A stretch of 64,000 bases of DNA from SZUA-35 sp963781035 (GTDB lineage: Bacteria > Actinomycetota > Acidimicrobiia > Acidimicrobiales > SZUA-35), in contig CAWAEN010000004.1 in NCBI GenBank assembly GCA_963781035.1, forward strand, positions 1,178,001 through 1,242,000, in the 5' to 3' direction. The notes beneath the pieces were generated by a model that saw nothing but the letters and a program-made list of their open reading frames with translations, searched no databases and was not told the origin of the DNA. How positions within the stretch are numbered: the first letter of the stretch is position 1; every line of letters starts with the position of its first letter. Below, in pieces: positions 1 through 9,444 of the stretch. A program made the position numbers and the translations under genes.

Positions 1-33
1 GGCGAGCAAGGCCGCGGCCGCCAGGAGTCTCAT
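1..33 (-). CDS. N-terminal end of a secreted or membrane protein, cut by window edge
   Basis: Reading leftward from an ATG at 33-31, the eleven visible codons give MRLLAAAALLA, the typical opening of a signal peptide or signal anchor. The gene lies just downstream of the PPOX-family gene on the same strand, with a spacing of ten bases, so it may belong to the same transcript. Nothing can be said about its function because the rest lies outside the window. Confidence 0.35.
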   Translation of the reverse strand, partial: MRLLAAAALLA

Positions 34-43
34 CGCCGAGGCG

Positions 44-694
44 TCACGACGTACCGTCGGCCAGCCGCTCGGCATACTCCTCAGCAGTGATCGTCTCGCC
101 CCCGATGGCACTGCGATCGGCGTCTGGGAGCACGGGTTGGATGGCATCGATCCGCTTCCAGCTCGGGATCGGCGCCACGCCGGCATCGTCTGGAACGTAC
201 TGAGAGTCAGCGATTCGCTGATGAGGATGGATGTAGCGGGCACAGTTGGGGAAGAGCTTCTCGACCCGCAGCACGACGGTGGTCTGGGCTCCCGGGAAGT
301 GTCGGAGGCGATCGGCACTGTCGTCGATCATCGCCCTGGCCTGGATGCGCAGCCGCCTCGGTGTCTCGAAGTCGATCAGCAGCAGGCCGACCCGGTCATC
401 GGCGGCCAGGTTGCCGAGCGACAGGTACATGCCGTTGCCGTCGTAGCTCGGGAACACGATGGTCGACGGGTCCTCGACCCGCAGCATGCCGTGAGGTCCC
501 CCCTTGTAGGAGACCGTGGGCCAACCGTCGCCGTCGACGGTGGACAGGTAGAAGAAGTCGCGGCCCTCGATGAAGGTCTGATCTTCGTCGCTGATCGTCT
601 GACGAACGATCACCGCTTCCATCGTGTCGGCGAGAGGGCGCGTGTCGAACCGTTCCTGCAGCGCTCGGTGCGACTCGCCGTACAGCGCGCTCAC
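44..694 (-). CDS. Pyridoxamine 5'-phosphate oxidase family (FMN-binding split barrel) protein
   Basis: The 216-residue protein reads as a flavin-nucleotide-binding split-barrel protein of the PPOX superfamily. Family-like segments are FFYLSTVDGDGWPTVSYKGG near residues 47-66 and RVGLLLIDFETPRRLRIQ near residues 101-118, where FMN would lie between two barrels. Such proteins usually bind FMN or F420 and reduce small organic compounds; the substrate cannot be predicted. The start is GTG at 694, and its GTGA overlaps the stop of the upstream quinone oxidoreductase gene by four bases, so the two are probably translationally coupled and may share a redox role. The frame is intact and the length is normal for the family. 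Confidence 0.8.
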   Translation of the reverse strand: MSALYGESHRALQERFDTRPLADTMEAVIVRQTISDEDQTFIEGRDFFYLSTVDGDGWPTVSYKGGPHGMLRVEDPSTIVFPSYDGNGMYLSLGNLAADDRVGLLLIDFETPRRLRIQARAMIDDSADRLRHFPGAQTTVVLRVEKLFPNCARYIHPHQRIADSQYVPDDAGVAPIPSWKRIDAIQPVLPDADRSAIGGETITAEEYAERLADGTS

Positions 695-1692
695 ACGGTC
701 AGCTCGGCGGATCCCGGTGTCGGCTCGATCACGACCTTGCCGACCGTCTTTCGGTTGCCGAGGTCGCTGAGGGCCTGGGCCGCGTCCTCGAACGGTCGCA
801 CCGCGCTGATCAAGGGATCGATGTGCCCGGTACCCGCCAACTCGACGATGCGATCCCAGTTGCTCCTGAGGTTGCCGGGGTCCCGTGCCAGCCAGGCGCC
901 CCAGTGGACTCCGACGATCGAGTAGTTCTTCAGCAGGGCGTGGTTCATCGGAGCGTCGGGAATCGTCCCGCTGGTGAAACCGATGATCAGCAGCCGGCCG
1001 TCCCAGGCAACGGTGCGACGCACCTGTTGGAAGATGTCACCGCCGACGGCCTCGTAGACGACATCGACACCCCGTCCGCCGGTGGCGGACCGAACCGCCT
1101 CGACGATGTCGACCTCCTTGTAGTCGAACGCTGCGTCGGCCCCGAGGGCGTACACCGTCTCGACCTTCTCCGGCCCGCCTGCGAGGCCGATCACGGTGGC
1201 CCCCATCGCCTTGCCGACCTGGACCGCAGCCGATCCGACGCCACCGGCAGCGGCCGTCACCAGCATCGTCTCGCCGGCTCGGAGCTTGGCCCGATTGTCG
1301 AGCGCGAAGACGGTGGTGCCGTAGTTGAGGATGAGGCAGCAGCCCTTCGCCATCGGCATGCCATCGGGAAGGACGAAGCAGGCGGCGGCCGGGGCGACGA
1401 CCTGTTCGGCCAGGCCACCCGAGCCCATCCACGTCACCCGGTCTCCCACCGACAGCGAGTCGACTCCGTCGCCGAGCTGGGTCACCACGCCGGCGATCTC
1501 GTTGCCTGGCGTGAACGGCAGCGGCGGCTTGACCTGATAGCCGCCACGGATCGTGAGCAGCTCGGGGAAGCTCACGCCGACGGCTTTCACATCGACCAAC
1601 ACCTGGCCGGGGCCGGGGCTGGGTGCCGGCCCGTCGACCAACTGCATCACATCGCTGGGTTCACCGAGTTCTTCTACGTGCCAAGTTCGCAT
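691..1692 (-). CDS. NADPH:quinone oxidoreductase (zinc-independent MDR family)
   Basis: The 333-residue medium-chain dehydrogenase/reductase resembles bacterial quinone oxidoreductase (Qor-like). An N-terminal GroES-like domain starts MRTWHVEELGEPSDV. The NAD(P)-binding Rossmann fold follows with AAAGGVGSAAVQVGKAMGA near residues 147-165 and a later TVGKVVIEP tail. No structural-zinc cysteine set is visible, which fits the zinc-free quinone oxidoreductase branch. I chose the ATG at 1692 because the family begins there; about 30 upstream codons read poorly. It is followed by the PPOX-family gene with a four-base overlap and diverges from the ABC-F gene. Its likely role is two-electron reduction of quinones or enones in the cytoplasm; the real substrate is unknown. 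Confidence 0.85.
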   Translation of the reverse strand: MRTWHVEELGEPSDVMQLVDGPAPSPGPGQVLVDVKAVGVSFPELLTIRGGYQVKPPLPFTPGNEIAGVVTQLGDGVDSLSVGDRVTWMGSGGLAEQVVAPAAACFVLPDGMPMAKGCCLILNYGTTVFALDNRAKLRAGETMLVTAAAGGVGSAAVQVGKAMGATVIGLAGGPEKVETVYALGADAAFDYKEVDIVEAVRSATGGRGVDVVYEAVGGDIFQQVRRTVAWDGRLLIIGFTSGTIPDAPMNHALLKNYSIVGVHWGAWLARDPGNLRSNWDRIVELAGTGHIDPLISAVRPFEDAAQALSDLGNRKTVGKVVIEPTPGSAELTV

Positions 1693-1763
1693 GGATGCAT
1701 GGTGGCGCTTGGCGAGCAAAATCGCCAATGGCTGATCGTGGCCGGAAGTACCGTGATTGCGTC

Positions 1764-3392
1764 GTGTCCCATCGTCCTGCACAGCTCCACATGGTCGACG
1801 TCGAGTTCGGTCGTTCCGACCGGTGGATCCTCCGCGGCCTCGACCTCACCATCGGGCCCGGTGATCGGGTCGGTCTCACCGGCCCGAACGGCGCAGGCAA
1901 GAGCACGCTGCTGGCCCTCGCCGCCGGGCAGCTCACGCCGAGCCTGGGATCGGTGTCGGTCATTCCCGCTCTGGCCACGATCGGTTTGCTCGGTCAGGAG
2001 CTCATGCCATTCGATGGTGAGACCGTCCGTCAGTGGATCGAGCGGCGGCTCGGCATCGCCGATGCTTCAGCCAGGCTGGCTGCGGCGACAGACCAACTGG
2101 CGACCGGTGAGGCAGCCGCCGCCGACGAATACGACCGTGCGCTCCAGCACTGGTTGGCGATCGGTTCGGCAACACTCGACGAGCGGCTCCCAGCCGTGCT
2201 CGCCGACCTCGGCTTCGACCCGGATCGGGCTGATGACAGGGCAGACGTCATGTCCGGTGGTGAACGGGGACGGATCGGTCTGGCTGCGCTGCAACTCTCG
2301 GAGTTCGACATCATGCTCCTCGACGAGCCGACGAACGATCTGGACACGGCCGGGTTGGAGCGCCTCGAGTCGATCCTCCGCCAGACCACTGCTCCGTACA
2401 TCGTCGTGTCCCACGACCGCAGGCTGCTCGAACGTTGTGTGAATGCCGTCGTCGAGTTGGACCCCCACACGTTCGCCGCGAGGAGATACGAGGGTGGATG
2501 GGCCGCGTTCCTTGCCGAGCGGGCAACGGCCCGAGGCCACGAGGAACGTGCCTTCGTCGACTACACCACGAAGAAGGGCCGGCTCGAGGCCAGGGCCAGA
2601 ACCGAACGATCGTGGGCGGCCAAAGGCGTGACTCGAGCGACGAAGAACCCGCGCGACGGCGACAAGCTGATCCGCAATCACGCCATCGAGACCAGCGAGA
2701 ACCTCGCGGCGAGAGCACGCAGAACGGAGCGGGCCATCGAACGCCTCGACGTGGTCGACAAGCCTTGGGAGCCATGGCGGCTCCAGTTCGACTTCGGCGA
2801 CGCCGCTCGCTCAGGCGATGTCGTGGTCGACCTGGAGGACGCGTGTATCGAGCGTGGTTCCTTCTCCCTTGGCCCGATCGATGTCGCGATCACCGCCGGT
2901 GAGCGGGTCCACCTCGCCGGTCCGAACGGGGTCGGCAAGACCTCGCTGCTCCTGGCGATGGTGGGTGAACTGCCGCTCACGTCCGGTCGCCGCCACGTCG
3001 GACCGTCCGTGACCTTCGGCCTCATCGACCAACGGCGATCGTTCGACCGCCCGCCGATCGACCACATCGAGAGTGAGACCGGCGCCACCCTCCAGGAGTG
3101 CAGAAGCACCCTTGCGAAGTTCGGTCTCACCACCGATCACGTCCATCGACTCCCCAGCGAGCTCTCGCCGGGCGAACGAACGCGGACGCTGCTGGCCGCG
3201 TTCGTCCTTCGCGGGGTCAACACGGTCGTGCTCGACGAACCGACGAACCACCTCGACATCGAAGCGATCGAGCAACTCGAGTCCGCCCTGGAACGGTTCA
3301 GGGGAACACTCATCGTCGTCAGCCACGACCGTGCTTTTCTGGAGCAGCTGGCGATCGATCGGACGATCCACCTCGACAATCCCCACCGTTGA
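1764..3392 (+). CDS. ABC-F family ATP-binding protein (ribosome-associated)
   Basis: This 542-residue protein has two fused ABC ATPase domains and no membrane segment, which defines the ABC-F class. The first domain has Walker A GPNGAGKST near residue 40, signature MSGGE near 163 and Walker B with DEPTNDLD near 186. A charged helical linker follows. The second domain has GPNGVGKTS near 387, LSPGE as signature and DEPTNHLDIE near 491. Known members act on the ribosome, as translation factors (EttA/Uup type) or antibiotic-protection proteins, rather than in transport. The GTG at 1764 is preferred because domain homology starts at once; the ATG at 1791 is an alternative. The gene diverges from the quinone reductase. 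Which ABC-F subfamily it belongs to cannot be settled by eye. Confidence 0.88.
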   Translation: MSHRPAQLHMVDVEFGRSDRWILRGLDLTIGPGDRVGLTGPNGAGKSTLLALAAGQLTPSLGSVSVIPALATIGLLGQELMPFDGETVRQWIERRLGIADASARLAAATDQLATGEAAAADEYDRALQHWLAIGSATLDERLPAVLADLGFDPDRADDRADVMSGGERGRIGLAALQLSEFDIMLLDEPTNDLDTAGLERLESILRQTTAPYIVVSHDRRLLERCVNAVVELDPHTFAARRYEGGWAAFLAERATARGHEERAFVDYTTKKGRLEARARTERSWAAKGVTRATKNPRDGDKLIRNHAIETSENLAARARRTERAIERLDVVDKPWEPWRLQFDFGDAARSGDVVVDLEDACIERGSFSLGPIDVAITAGERVHLAGPNGVGKTSLLLAMVGELPLTSGRRHVGPSVTFGLIDQRRSFDRPPIDHIESETGATLQECRSTLAKFGLTTDHVHRLPSELSPGERTRTLLAAFVLRGVNTVVLDEPTNHLDIEAIEQLESALERFRGTLIVVSHDRAFLEQLAIDRTIHLDNPHR

Positions 3393-3418
3393 CGAACCCC
3401 ACCGTTGGCAAAACGCCA

Positions 3419-3470
3419 CCGTTCTGCGGCACCTGGCCCTCACTTCTGAGGGCTGTGTGCCGCAGAACGG
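3419..3470. repeat. 52-base inverted repeat between convergent genes, copy 1
   Basis: Perfect 14-base arms, CCGTTCTGCGGCAC and its reverse complement, enclose a 24-base centre that contains a second stem (GCCCTC/GAGGGC). The element sits in the 85-base gap between the convergent ABC-F and M15 peptidase genes, a place suited to a bidirectional terminator. The same arms with a same-length but different centre recur at 50307-50358. Just upstream, at about 3381-3408, CCCCACCGTTG occurs twice as a direct repeat. Confidence 0.7.
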
Positions 3471-3477
3471 GTGGGTG

Positions 3478-4399
3478 TCAGCGGTTGTGTTTGGCGAAAT
3501 GCTGATAGTCCTTCAACGACGTCCAGTTCCCGCCCCACTCCCAGCCGATGTCGGCAAAGGCGGCGATCGCCTCGTCGCCGCTCGGCTCACCGGGAACGAT
3601 CATTCCCGGCAGCAGCGCCGATCGGTCGAGGTAGGAGGACGCGAGGCTGGGGATGACGTTCTCGTCCCGCTGGTAGGGGTTGTGGAACGGGTTGATGTCG
3701 ATGGCCAACCCGTAGGCGTGCTCGGAGAACCTCGAACCTCCGGTGACGAGTCGACACACGAACGATGCGGTGTTGTTGCCGTCGCCGGTCTGACGAGCCA
3801 CCACGTCGGCGGGGGTGACGATCCGCATCTCCTCGATCGGGAAACGAATGGCATGCAGACGCTCGAACACCGAGACGACGGCCTCGGCCTCGGCGGCAGC
3901 CACGATGAGCTCACCGGTGTGATGCCGGCCGTCGAAGCCCCAGAAGGCAACCGTCACGTAGCGGAGATCGTCGGTGGGGACCGGGCACATCTCGTTCCAG
4001 GTCGAGCGCCGCAGCGGTTCACCTTCCAGAGGTTCGATCGTGAAGGCGAAACGCATCGTCCGGCGGTGGCTCCAGACGTTGTTCGGTCGGAAGGCGGCGG
4101 TCGCGGAGCACCTCGGGCGTCGGCTGTACGGCAATTGCGCCGTCTGGTGTGGTGATGAGTCCTGCCGGGTCGATTCCGCCGGCGAGGAGTCCGTCGGCCG
4201 TCACGGGTGGGGCGGTCTCGCTCGTTGTGGTGGTCGAGGTCGCAGCTGGATCATCGGCCGCGGCGGCAACCGCTTCGATGGTCGTCGCCGAGTGAAGTGG
4301 TTCCACCTCTGCCGCCGCAGCCGGAGCCAGTTCCACGCGTGGCGTGCTCGCACAGGCGGACCCGAGCAAGAGGCCGAGGAGCAAGACGAGGCGAGGCAC
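3478..4399 (-). CDS. Lipoprotein M15-family (D-Ala-D-Ala carboxypeptidase-like) peptidase, frameshifted
   Basis: Reading leftward from ATG 4399, the first part has a lipoprotein signal (LLLGLLLGSAC) and an Ala/Thr-rich stalk. The second part, one frame over, is an M15_4-type peptidase domain with the zinc motif SEHAYGLAIDIN and a C-terminal WGGNWTSLKDYQHF carrying the last zinc His. The two parts join near 4093 if one base is removed from the CGCCGCC stretch, giving RDRRFRPNNVW. The total of 922 bases equals 3n+1. The family cleaves peptidoglycan stem peptides outside the membrane. I see the two reading frames directly; that this was once one gene, and that the break is a sequence error, is inference. 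It converges on the ABC-F gene. Confidence 0.75.
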
Positions 4400-4726
4400 C
4401 TCCGTAGCGTAGAAGGGTGTGGCGCCCCGGTGGGTCAGCCCTCAGAACCCTGGTGTCTCGATCTCTCGCCGACCCGCCGTCGTTCGTGTCCGCCCTGAGG
4501 ACCCCGGTTGCCTGGGCCCATTCGGTCACGACGTCAGCCAGTTCGTCCCCGACCGATTCGGGCGCATCGGTCGGAAGCTCGGACGCTGCCTCGGTCGAGT
4601 GGTCGGCTGCTGCGCGGACGACGGCGACGATGAGGCCGATGCAGCACCAGCACGTTCAGCGTGACACGTGGGACATCGGCACAGGGCAAGCCGACCTGAG
4701 TCGTCTGCGGTTGGCATACTGGCCCG
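4400..4726. other. Intergenic region, 327 bases, possible short frameshifted membrane peptide on minus strand
   Basis: No gene is firmly supported here. On the minus strand a stop-free stretch from about 4640 leftwards reads CIGLIVAVVRAAADHSTEAA and continues with plausible protein-like composition, including DELADVVTEWAQATGVL. It would have a GTG start at 4653 only if one base were removed near 4645. This may be a small membrane-anchored protein, but it has no recognisable family and its frame runs into the neighbouring lipoprotein gene. Confidence 0.25.
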
Positions 4727-5158
4727 ATGGCCAAGAACGTGCTCGGCGGCGAACTCGTCGATTGTTCTCGAGACCCGCTCACGGGGTTCTTTCGAGATGG
4801 ATGCTGCAACACCGGAGCCGGCGACGACGGCGTTCACGTCGTCTGCGCACGCGTGACCGCCGACTTTCTCGAGTTCAGCAAGTCCCGGGGGAACGACCTC
4901 AGTACGCCGCTCCCGCAGTTCGGGTTCGACGGTCTGCAGCCGGGCGACCAGTGGTGTCTCTGTGCCGCACGTTGGAAGGAAGCGCTCGATGCCGGGGCGG
5001 CGCCCGAGATCGTGCTCGAGGCGACACACGCCGCCATGCTCGAGTGGGCCACGCTCGATGAACTCCGGGCGTTCGCAGCGCATGAGTCGAGGACCGGCGT
5101 CCGGCCGCAACCGGTGAATCGGTCAGTATCGACGACGTGTCGTTCCTCGATCTCATGA
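4727..5158 (+). CDS. DUF2237 family protein
   Basis: The 143-residue protein opens MAKNVLGGELVDCSRDPLTG and continues with GFFRDGCCNTG, FLEFSKSRGNDLSTP, PGDQWCLCAARWKEAL and VLEATHAAMLEW, the whole conserved core of the DUF2237 family. The conserved Cys pairs could bind a metal, but the biochemical function of the family is not known to me. The last 25 or so residues look less conserved and overlap the start of the thioesterase gene by 22 bases. That could be real or could reflect a shifted frame at the end. A CATACT element ends six bases before the ATG, so a leaderless mRNA is likely. Confidence 0.85.
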   Translation: MAKNVLGGELVDCSRDPLTGFFRDGCCNTGAGDDGVHVVCARVTADFLEFSKSRGNDLSTPLPQFGFDGLQPGDQWCLCAARWKEALDAGAAPEIVLEATHAAMLEWATLDELRAFAAHESRTGVRPQPVNRSVSTTCRSSIS

Positions 5159-5967
5159 CCTTGGAACCTCATGGTCCGGACACCTTCGTGGCACAGGCGC
5201 CTCGGTATCCATGGGGTCGCCTGTTCGGCGGCCAGGTCGTGGCCCAGGCGTTGCGAGCGGCGCAGTTGACGGTGCCGGGCGACTACCACTGCCATTCGTT
5301 GCACTCGTACTTCATCCGAGGCGGCACCCACCGAGAACCGGTCCGTTTCGAGGTCGACCGGATTCGCAACGGTCGTTCGTTCATCACGCGTCGCGTGCTG
5401 GCGCGGCAATCGAACGGCGCCATCTTCAACCTCTCGTGTTCGTTCCATCTCGGCGAGCCGTCACCGGACGTCCAGGTCGTCGAAGCACCGAGCGATCTTC
5501 CCGACCCGACCGAACTGCAGAACACCGGGTGGGGAAACATGCTCGACCGTCGGGCCGTGAACACCACGCACGGCCGCTTGACCATGTGGATTCGGTTGGT
5601 CGACACGATCGATCCCGGCGACGCCGAAATCAACCACTGCGGCCTGGCCTTCATCTCCGATTCGGTGCCCACGGGAGCGGTTCGGGCCACCCATCCGCAC
5701 CAGGTCGCCAACCGCGAAGAGTCCCACCAGGTCTTCAGCGGCGCATCCCTGGATCATTCGATCTACTTCCATCGTCCGGTCGACCCGACGCAGTGGTTGC
5801 TGGCCGATGTGGTGTGCCACAGCCTGGTCCAAGCCCGGGGCCTCACGGTCGGCAATCTCTTCGATCGAAGCGGTTCCCATGTGGCGACCATCGTGCAAGA
5901 GGCGTTGCTCCGCGAGCGCCGGCCGGAGGGTGGAGGGTCGGACGGCCTGGCCGGCAAGGTCGTCTAG
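5137..5967 (+). CDS. tesB: Acyl-CoA thioesterase II
   Basis: The 276-residue double hotdog-fold thioesterase has the TesB landmarks: RLFGGQVVAQALRAA near residue 28, HSLHSYFIRGG near 50, and a C-terminal half with SLDHSIYFHRP, WLLADVVCHSLVQARGL and GNLFDRSGSHVATIVQEALL. It hydrolyses medium- and long-chain acyl-CoAs to free fatty acid and CoA in the cytoplasm. The D/T/Q catalytic arrangement is consistent with the Asp in SLDHS and the Gln in LVQARG. The start is GTG at 5137, overlapping the tail of the DUF2237 gene. The frame is intact. Confidence 0.92.
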   Translation: MSFLDLMTLEPHGPDTFVAQAPRYPWGRLFGGQVVAQALRAAQLTVPGDYHCHSLHSYFIRGGTHREPVRFEVDRIRNGRSFITRRVLARQSNGAIFNLSCSFHLGEPSPDVQVVEAPSDLPDPTELQNTGWGNMLDRRAVNTTHGRLTMWIRLVDTIDPGDAEINHCGLAFISDSVPTGAVRATHPHQVANREESHQVFSGASLDHSIYFHRPVDPTQWLLADVVCHSLVQARGLTVGNLFDRSGSHVATIVQEALLRERRPEGGGSDGLAGKVV

Positions 5968-6021
5968 AACAGTCTCCTGGAGCGGTGGTCCCAGAACTGA
6001 GGCCTGACCGCGGCTGCGATC

Positions 6022-6048
6022 GCTGCCATGAGAAGCACTCATGGCAGC
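6022..6048. repeat. Inverted repeat after tesB, upstream of an EAL-domain gene
   Basis: Arms GCTGCCATGAG and CTCATGGCAGC are perfect reverse complements separated by AAGCA. The element is 54 bases past the tesB stop and 46 bases before the preferred ATG of the next gene. There is no T-run, so it may be an operator or a factor-dependent terminator. Confidence 0.6.
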
Positions 6049-6094
6049 CGGGTTCGATGCCGATGGACACGGGACGCGGCTACCGAGGCAACCC

Positions 6095-7471
6095 ATGGTG
6101 TTCAAGCGATCGACCCCGATCAACCAGGAAATCGAGAGGGACACACCCAGCCACATCGATGGTCTCACCGGGCTGCCCGACCGCTGGCAGGTCGAGGTCT
6201 GGATCTCCGAGCACCTCGCGAGAAGCCAGCGAACCGGCGATCGCTTTGGTTTCTTTCTCGTCTCTGTCGCCAACCTGACCGAGATCAACGCCGGGTACGG
6301 CAGCGCAGTCGGCGACGAGGTCCTCCAGGCGGTCGCAGAGTCCCTGACGAAGGCCGTTGGTAGTTCCGGCCTCGTTGCCCGCTACCTGGGCTCGGAGTTC
6401 GCCATCATCAGGCCGGGTCTGTTCGCCATGGAGGAGATGAGCCGCATCGCCCGGTCGACGATGGACACGATGCCCCGCCAGGTCAGCTTCGAGTCGTTCG
6501 TGGTGCCGGTTCGCATCGCCGTCGCCGGTCTCATCAGCAACCCCGACCTCAGCGACTGGCTCTTGATCGTCGACGCAGAACAGGCGCTGGCAGAGGCCAA
6601 GAGCGACCCGGCCAGGCCGATCGTCATCCGAGGCGAACACCAGACTGCCCGCCGCAAGCCCGAAGTGCTTGCGGTCCGTCTCCAGCGGGCCTTCGACAAC
6701 AACGAGTTCCAGCTGCACTATCAGCCGATCGTCTCGCTCGGGTCCGGCGCCGTCGTCGGCTTCGAGTCGATGCTGCGATGGCTGAGCCCGGACGCCGGCC
6801 CGCTCGGTGCCGAGATCGTCGGCCCGTCCGAGTTCATGGTCGCGCTCAGGGAGTCGCCGATCACGGTCCCGCTCCACGCGTGGGTCCTGCGCGAATGCCT
6901 CCAGCAGGTCAGCGGTTGGAGCCATCAGCTCCAGATGCCGTCGCTCTTCGCTGCGGCCAACATGGATCCGACGTTCATTCTCGACGATCGGTTCGTCGAG
7001 GTCGTGATGAACGCCCTCAACGACACCGGCGTGCGGCCTCAACAGGTGCTGCTCGACATCAACGCCAACGTGGCGGGTGCACACATCAACATGCTCTGGC
7101 CTCAGTTGGCGAAGCTGAAGGCGCAGGGCGTCGGTATCGCCCTCGAGGACTACGGCGTCGGACTCGGATCGGCCGACCTCCTTCGTCGGTGCCGCTTCGA
7201 TGTCATCAGACTGCCTCGGACTCTCGTCGGCGGCCTCGGGCTCGCAGACGAAGACCGGTTGATCGTCAACGGCATCGTGAACCTCGCCCACAGCCTCGGC
7301 TACTACGTCGTGGCCGAGGGTGTGGAGACTGCCGATCAGGTACGACTGCTGCGCTCGGCGAAGTGTGATCTGATCCAGGGTTTCATCATCGGCCGTCCGG
7401 CCCAGGACACCGAGGTCACGAAGAATCTCGATGCACTTCGCCGCAAGGCGAAGCAAGTCTCCGAGCTCTGA
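6095..7471 (+). CDS. GGDEF/EAL tandem protein with both catalytic motifs degenerate
   Basis: The 458-residue soluble protein keeps the folds of a diguanylate cyclase followed by a c-di-GMP phosphodiesterase. The GGDEF signature has become LGSEF (in YLGSEFAII). The EAL signature is ESM (in VVGFESMLRW), the metal-site ELTE-like motif reads LDINAN, and the DDFG motif reads EDYGVG. It is therefore probably not catalytic and may sense c-di-GMP or act as a protein partner. A conserved VVAEGVET and IQGF remain near the C terminus. I prefer ATG 6095 (MVFKRSTPINQ) over ATG 6041, because the earlier start lies in an inverted repeat. It converges on dxs with seven bases between stops. Confidence 0.82.
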   Translation: MVFKRSTPINQEIERDTPSHIDGLTGLPDRWQVEVWISEHLARSQRTGDRFGFFLVSVANLTEINAGYGSAVGDEVLQAVAESLTKAVGSSGLVARYLGSEFAIIRPGLFAMEEMSRIARSTMDTMPRQVSFESFVVPVRIAVAGLISNPDLSDWLLIVDAEQALAEAKSDPARPIVIRGEHQTARRKPEVLAVRLQRAFDNNEFQLHYQPIVSLGSGAVVGFESMLRWLSPDAGPLGAEIVGPSEFMVALRESPITVPLHAWVLRECLQQVSGWSHQLQMPSLFAAANMDPTFILDDRFVEVVMNALNDTGVRPQQVLLDINANVAGAHINMLWPQLAKLKAQGVGIALEDYGVGLGSADLLRRCRFDVIRLPRTLVGGLGLADEDRLIVNGIVNLAHSLGYYVVAEGVETADQVRLLRSAKCDLIQGFIIGRPAQDTEVTKNLDALRRKAKQVSEL

Positions 7472-7477
7472 CCCCGG

Positions 7478-9368
7478 TCAGAGAAAGCGGCGGACGACGT
7501 CAGCGACGCCGTCGGCATCCAGGCCGAGCGACGCCAGGATGTCGTCCGGATCGCCGTGTGGGATGTACTCGGTGGGAACCCCGAGTACCTCGACGTCCGC
7601 ACGGCTGTGGGCTTGCCGAAGCGCTCTGGCCACGGTGGCCCCGATGCCGCCATGGCTCAGACCGTCCTCGATCGTGACCACGATGTCGTGTGTGCCGGCG
7701 TCGTCGAGCATGGCCGGATCGAGGGGGCGAATGCAGCGAGGGTCCCACACGGTCGCGTCGATGCCGTCTGCCTCGAGCAGTGTCGCCGCTCCGCTCGCAG
7801 CGGCCAACATCTTGCCGATCCCGATCAAGCAGACGGTGCGCCCGTCTCCGTGGCCACCCTCGCGGACCTTGCGGCCGGCGAGGCCGCGTCCGACCTGATC
7901 GTCGGGAACGATCGGCGCCGCGGTTCTCGGCCAGCGAATCGAGACCGGACCGTCGGTGATCTCGTATGCGTCCTCGAGCATCTGTTGGAGTTCCTGATAC
8001 GACGACGGTGCGAACATGGTCATGTTCGGGATCTTCGACAGGAGCACCATGTCGAGCACCCCGTGGTGGGATGCACCGTCCGGGCCGGTGATGCCGGCGC
8101 GGTCGAGGCAGAAGATCACCGGTTGGCCGTGGAGCCCGACGTCGAGGTTCGCCTGATCGAATGCTCTGCTCAAGAAGGTGGCATACAACGCAACGACCGG
8201 GCGCAAGCCACCCATGGCCATCCCTGCGGCCGCCGTCACGGCGTGCTGTTCGGCGATGCCGACGTCGAAGCATCGGTCGGGGAAACGATCACGGAACGGA
8301 AGGAGGCCGGTGCTGTCCGGCATGGCGGCGGTGATGGCCACCACCTCGGGGTGCGACTCGCCGAGTTTGACCAACGCCTCGGAGAAGCCGCTGGTGTACT
8401 TCTCGGTGGTGGCGGCGCCGGGAGCGGGTGTGCTGGCGGCGTTCGGTGCGAGGAAGTTGGCGCCGGTGTCGTGCATCTTCTTGACCGGATCGTTCTCGGC
8501 GAGCGCGAACCCGCGGCCCTTGTCGGTGAGGACGTGGATCACGACCGGACCCTCGAACTCGGCGCCGTTCCGGCAGTGCCGCTTCGACCTCGGCGATGTC
8601 GTGGCCGTCGAACGGGCCCATGTAGCGAACGCCGAGGGGCTCGAAGAACTCCTGTGGCTCGAGGGCCGTCCGGATCGCCGCCTTCGATGCTCGAACGCCG
8701 AGAACCGAGAGATCACCGATGAACGGAAGCCGTTCTGCCCAGGCCTCGAAGCGTCGTTGCCGTGCCATGTAGACAGGGTTCGAGCGGATCTTGACGAGGC
8801 TCTCCGACAGCAACGAGATGGTCGGTGCGTACGAACGACCGTTGTCGTTCAGAACGATGGTGACATCGCTGCCCGAATGGCCGAGGTTGTTCAGCCCTTC
8901 GAACGCCATACCGCCGGTCATCGACCCGTCACCGATCACGGCCACGATTCGTCTGCCGGTGACGCCGAGTGTGCGGTGCGCCGCGGCCAGGCCGTGGGCA
9001 TAGCCGAGCACCGTCGACGCGTGGCTGTTCTCGATCCAGTCGTGCTCGGATTCGGCTCTGCTGGGATACCCGGACAGCCCGTCGGCCTGCCTGAGGCGTT
9101 CGAAGTCCCCGCACCGGCCGGTCAGCATCTTGTGCACGTAGGTCTGGTGCCCGGTGTCCCAGAGCAGGATGTCACGTGGACTGTCGAGCACACGGTGCAG
9201 TGCGACCGTGAGTTCGACCGCTCCGAGGTTCGACCCGAGGTGACCGCCGACAGCACTGTTGTTCAACATGGCGATCGTGAACGACCGAATCTCCTCGCAC
9301 AACACGGCGAGTTGATCGGAATCGAGCGAACGAAGGTCGGCAGGGGAGCGAATGGAATTGAGATACAT
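7478..9368 (-). CDS. dxs: 1-deoxy-D-xylulose-5-phosphate synthase, one frameshift
   Basis: This enzyme condenses pyruvate and glyceraldehyde 3-phosphate to DXP, the first step of the MEP isoprenoid pathway and also a precursor for thiamine and pyridoxal. Reading left from ATG 9368 (MYLNSIRSPADL), the thiamine-diphosphate region (HLGSNLG, then GDGSMTGGMAFEGLNN) is clear. After AEVEAAL the frame breaks near 8572 and the rest resumes one frame over, with DGASHHGVLD, WPRTAAP and IEDGLSHGGIG. Removing one G restores AALRNGAEFEGPVVIHVLTD. The length of 1891 bases is 3n+1, giving about 629 residues after correction, normal for the family. Because this pathway is usually essential, a sequence error is likelier than true loss. 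Confidence 0.9.
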
Positions 9369-9444
9369 GCGAAAACAGAAGCTATCGCACTCGCTCGCCG
9401 GTGGCCCGGTCAGGTTCGACGGGGTCCTGCTGAGGTAGCTTCCC

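Noticed and set aside
823..2442. 539-codon plus-strand frame across the quinone reductase and ABC-F genes
   Set aside because: It overlaps two well-supported genes in other frames and has no recognisable domain.
6080..7456. 458-codon open frame on the minus strand
   Set aside because: Antisense shadow of the degenerate GGDEF/EAL gene; its Asp/Glu/Arg/Val-rich text has no domain signature.
8560..8590. Programmed ribosomal frameshifting in dxs and other split genes
   Set aside because: Breaks occur in about twenty unrelated genes at different sequences without slippery heptamers, and nearly always as one extra base. Sequence error explains them better.
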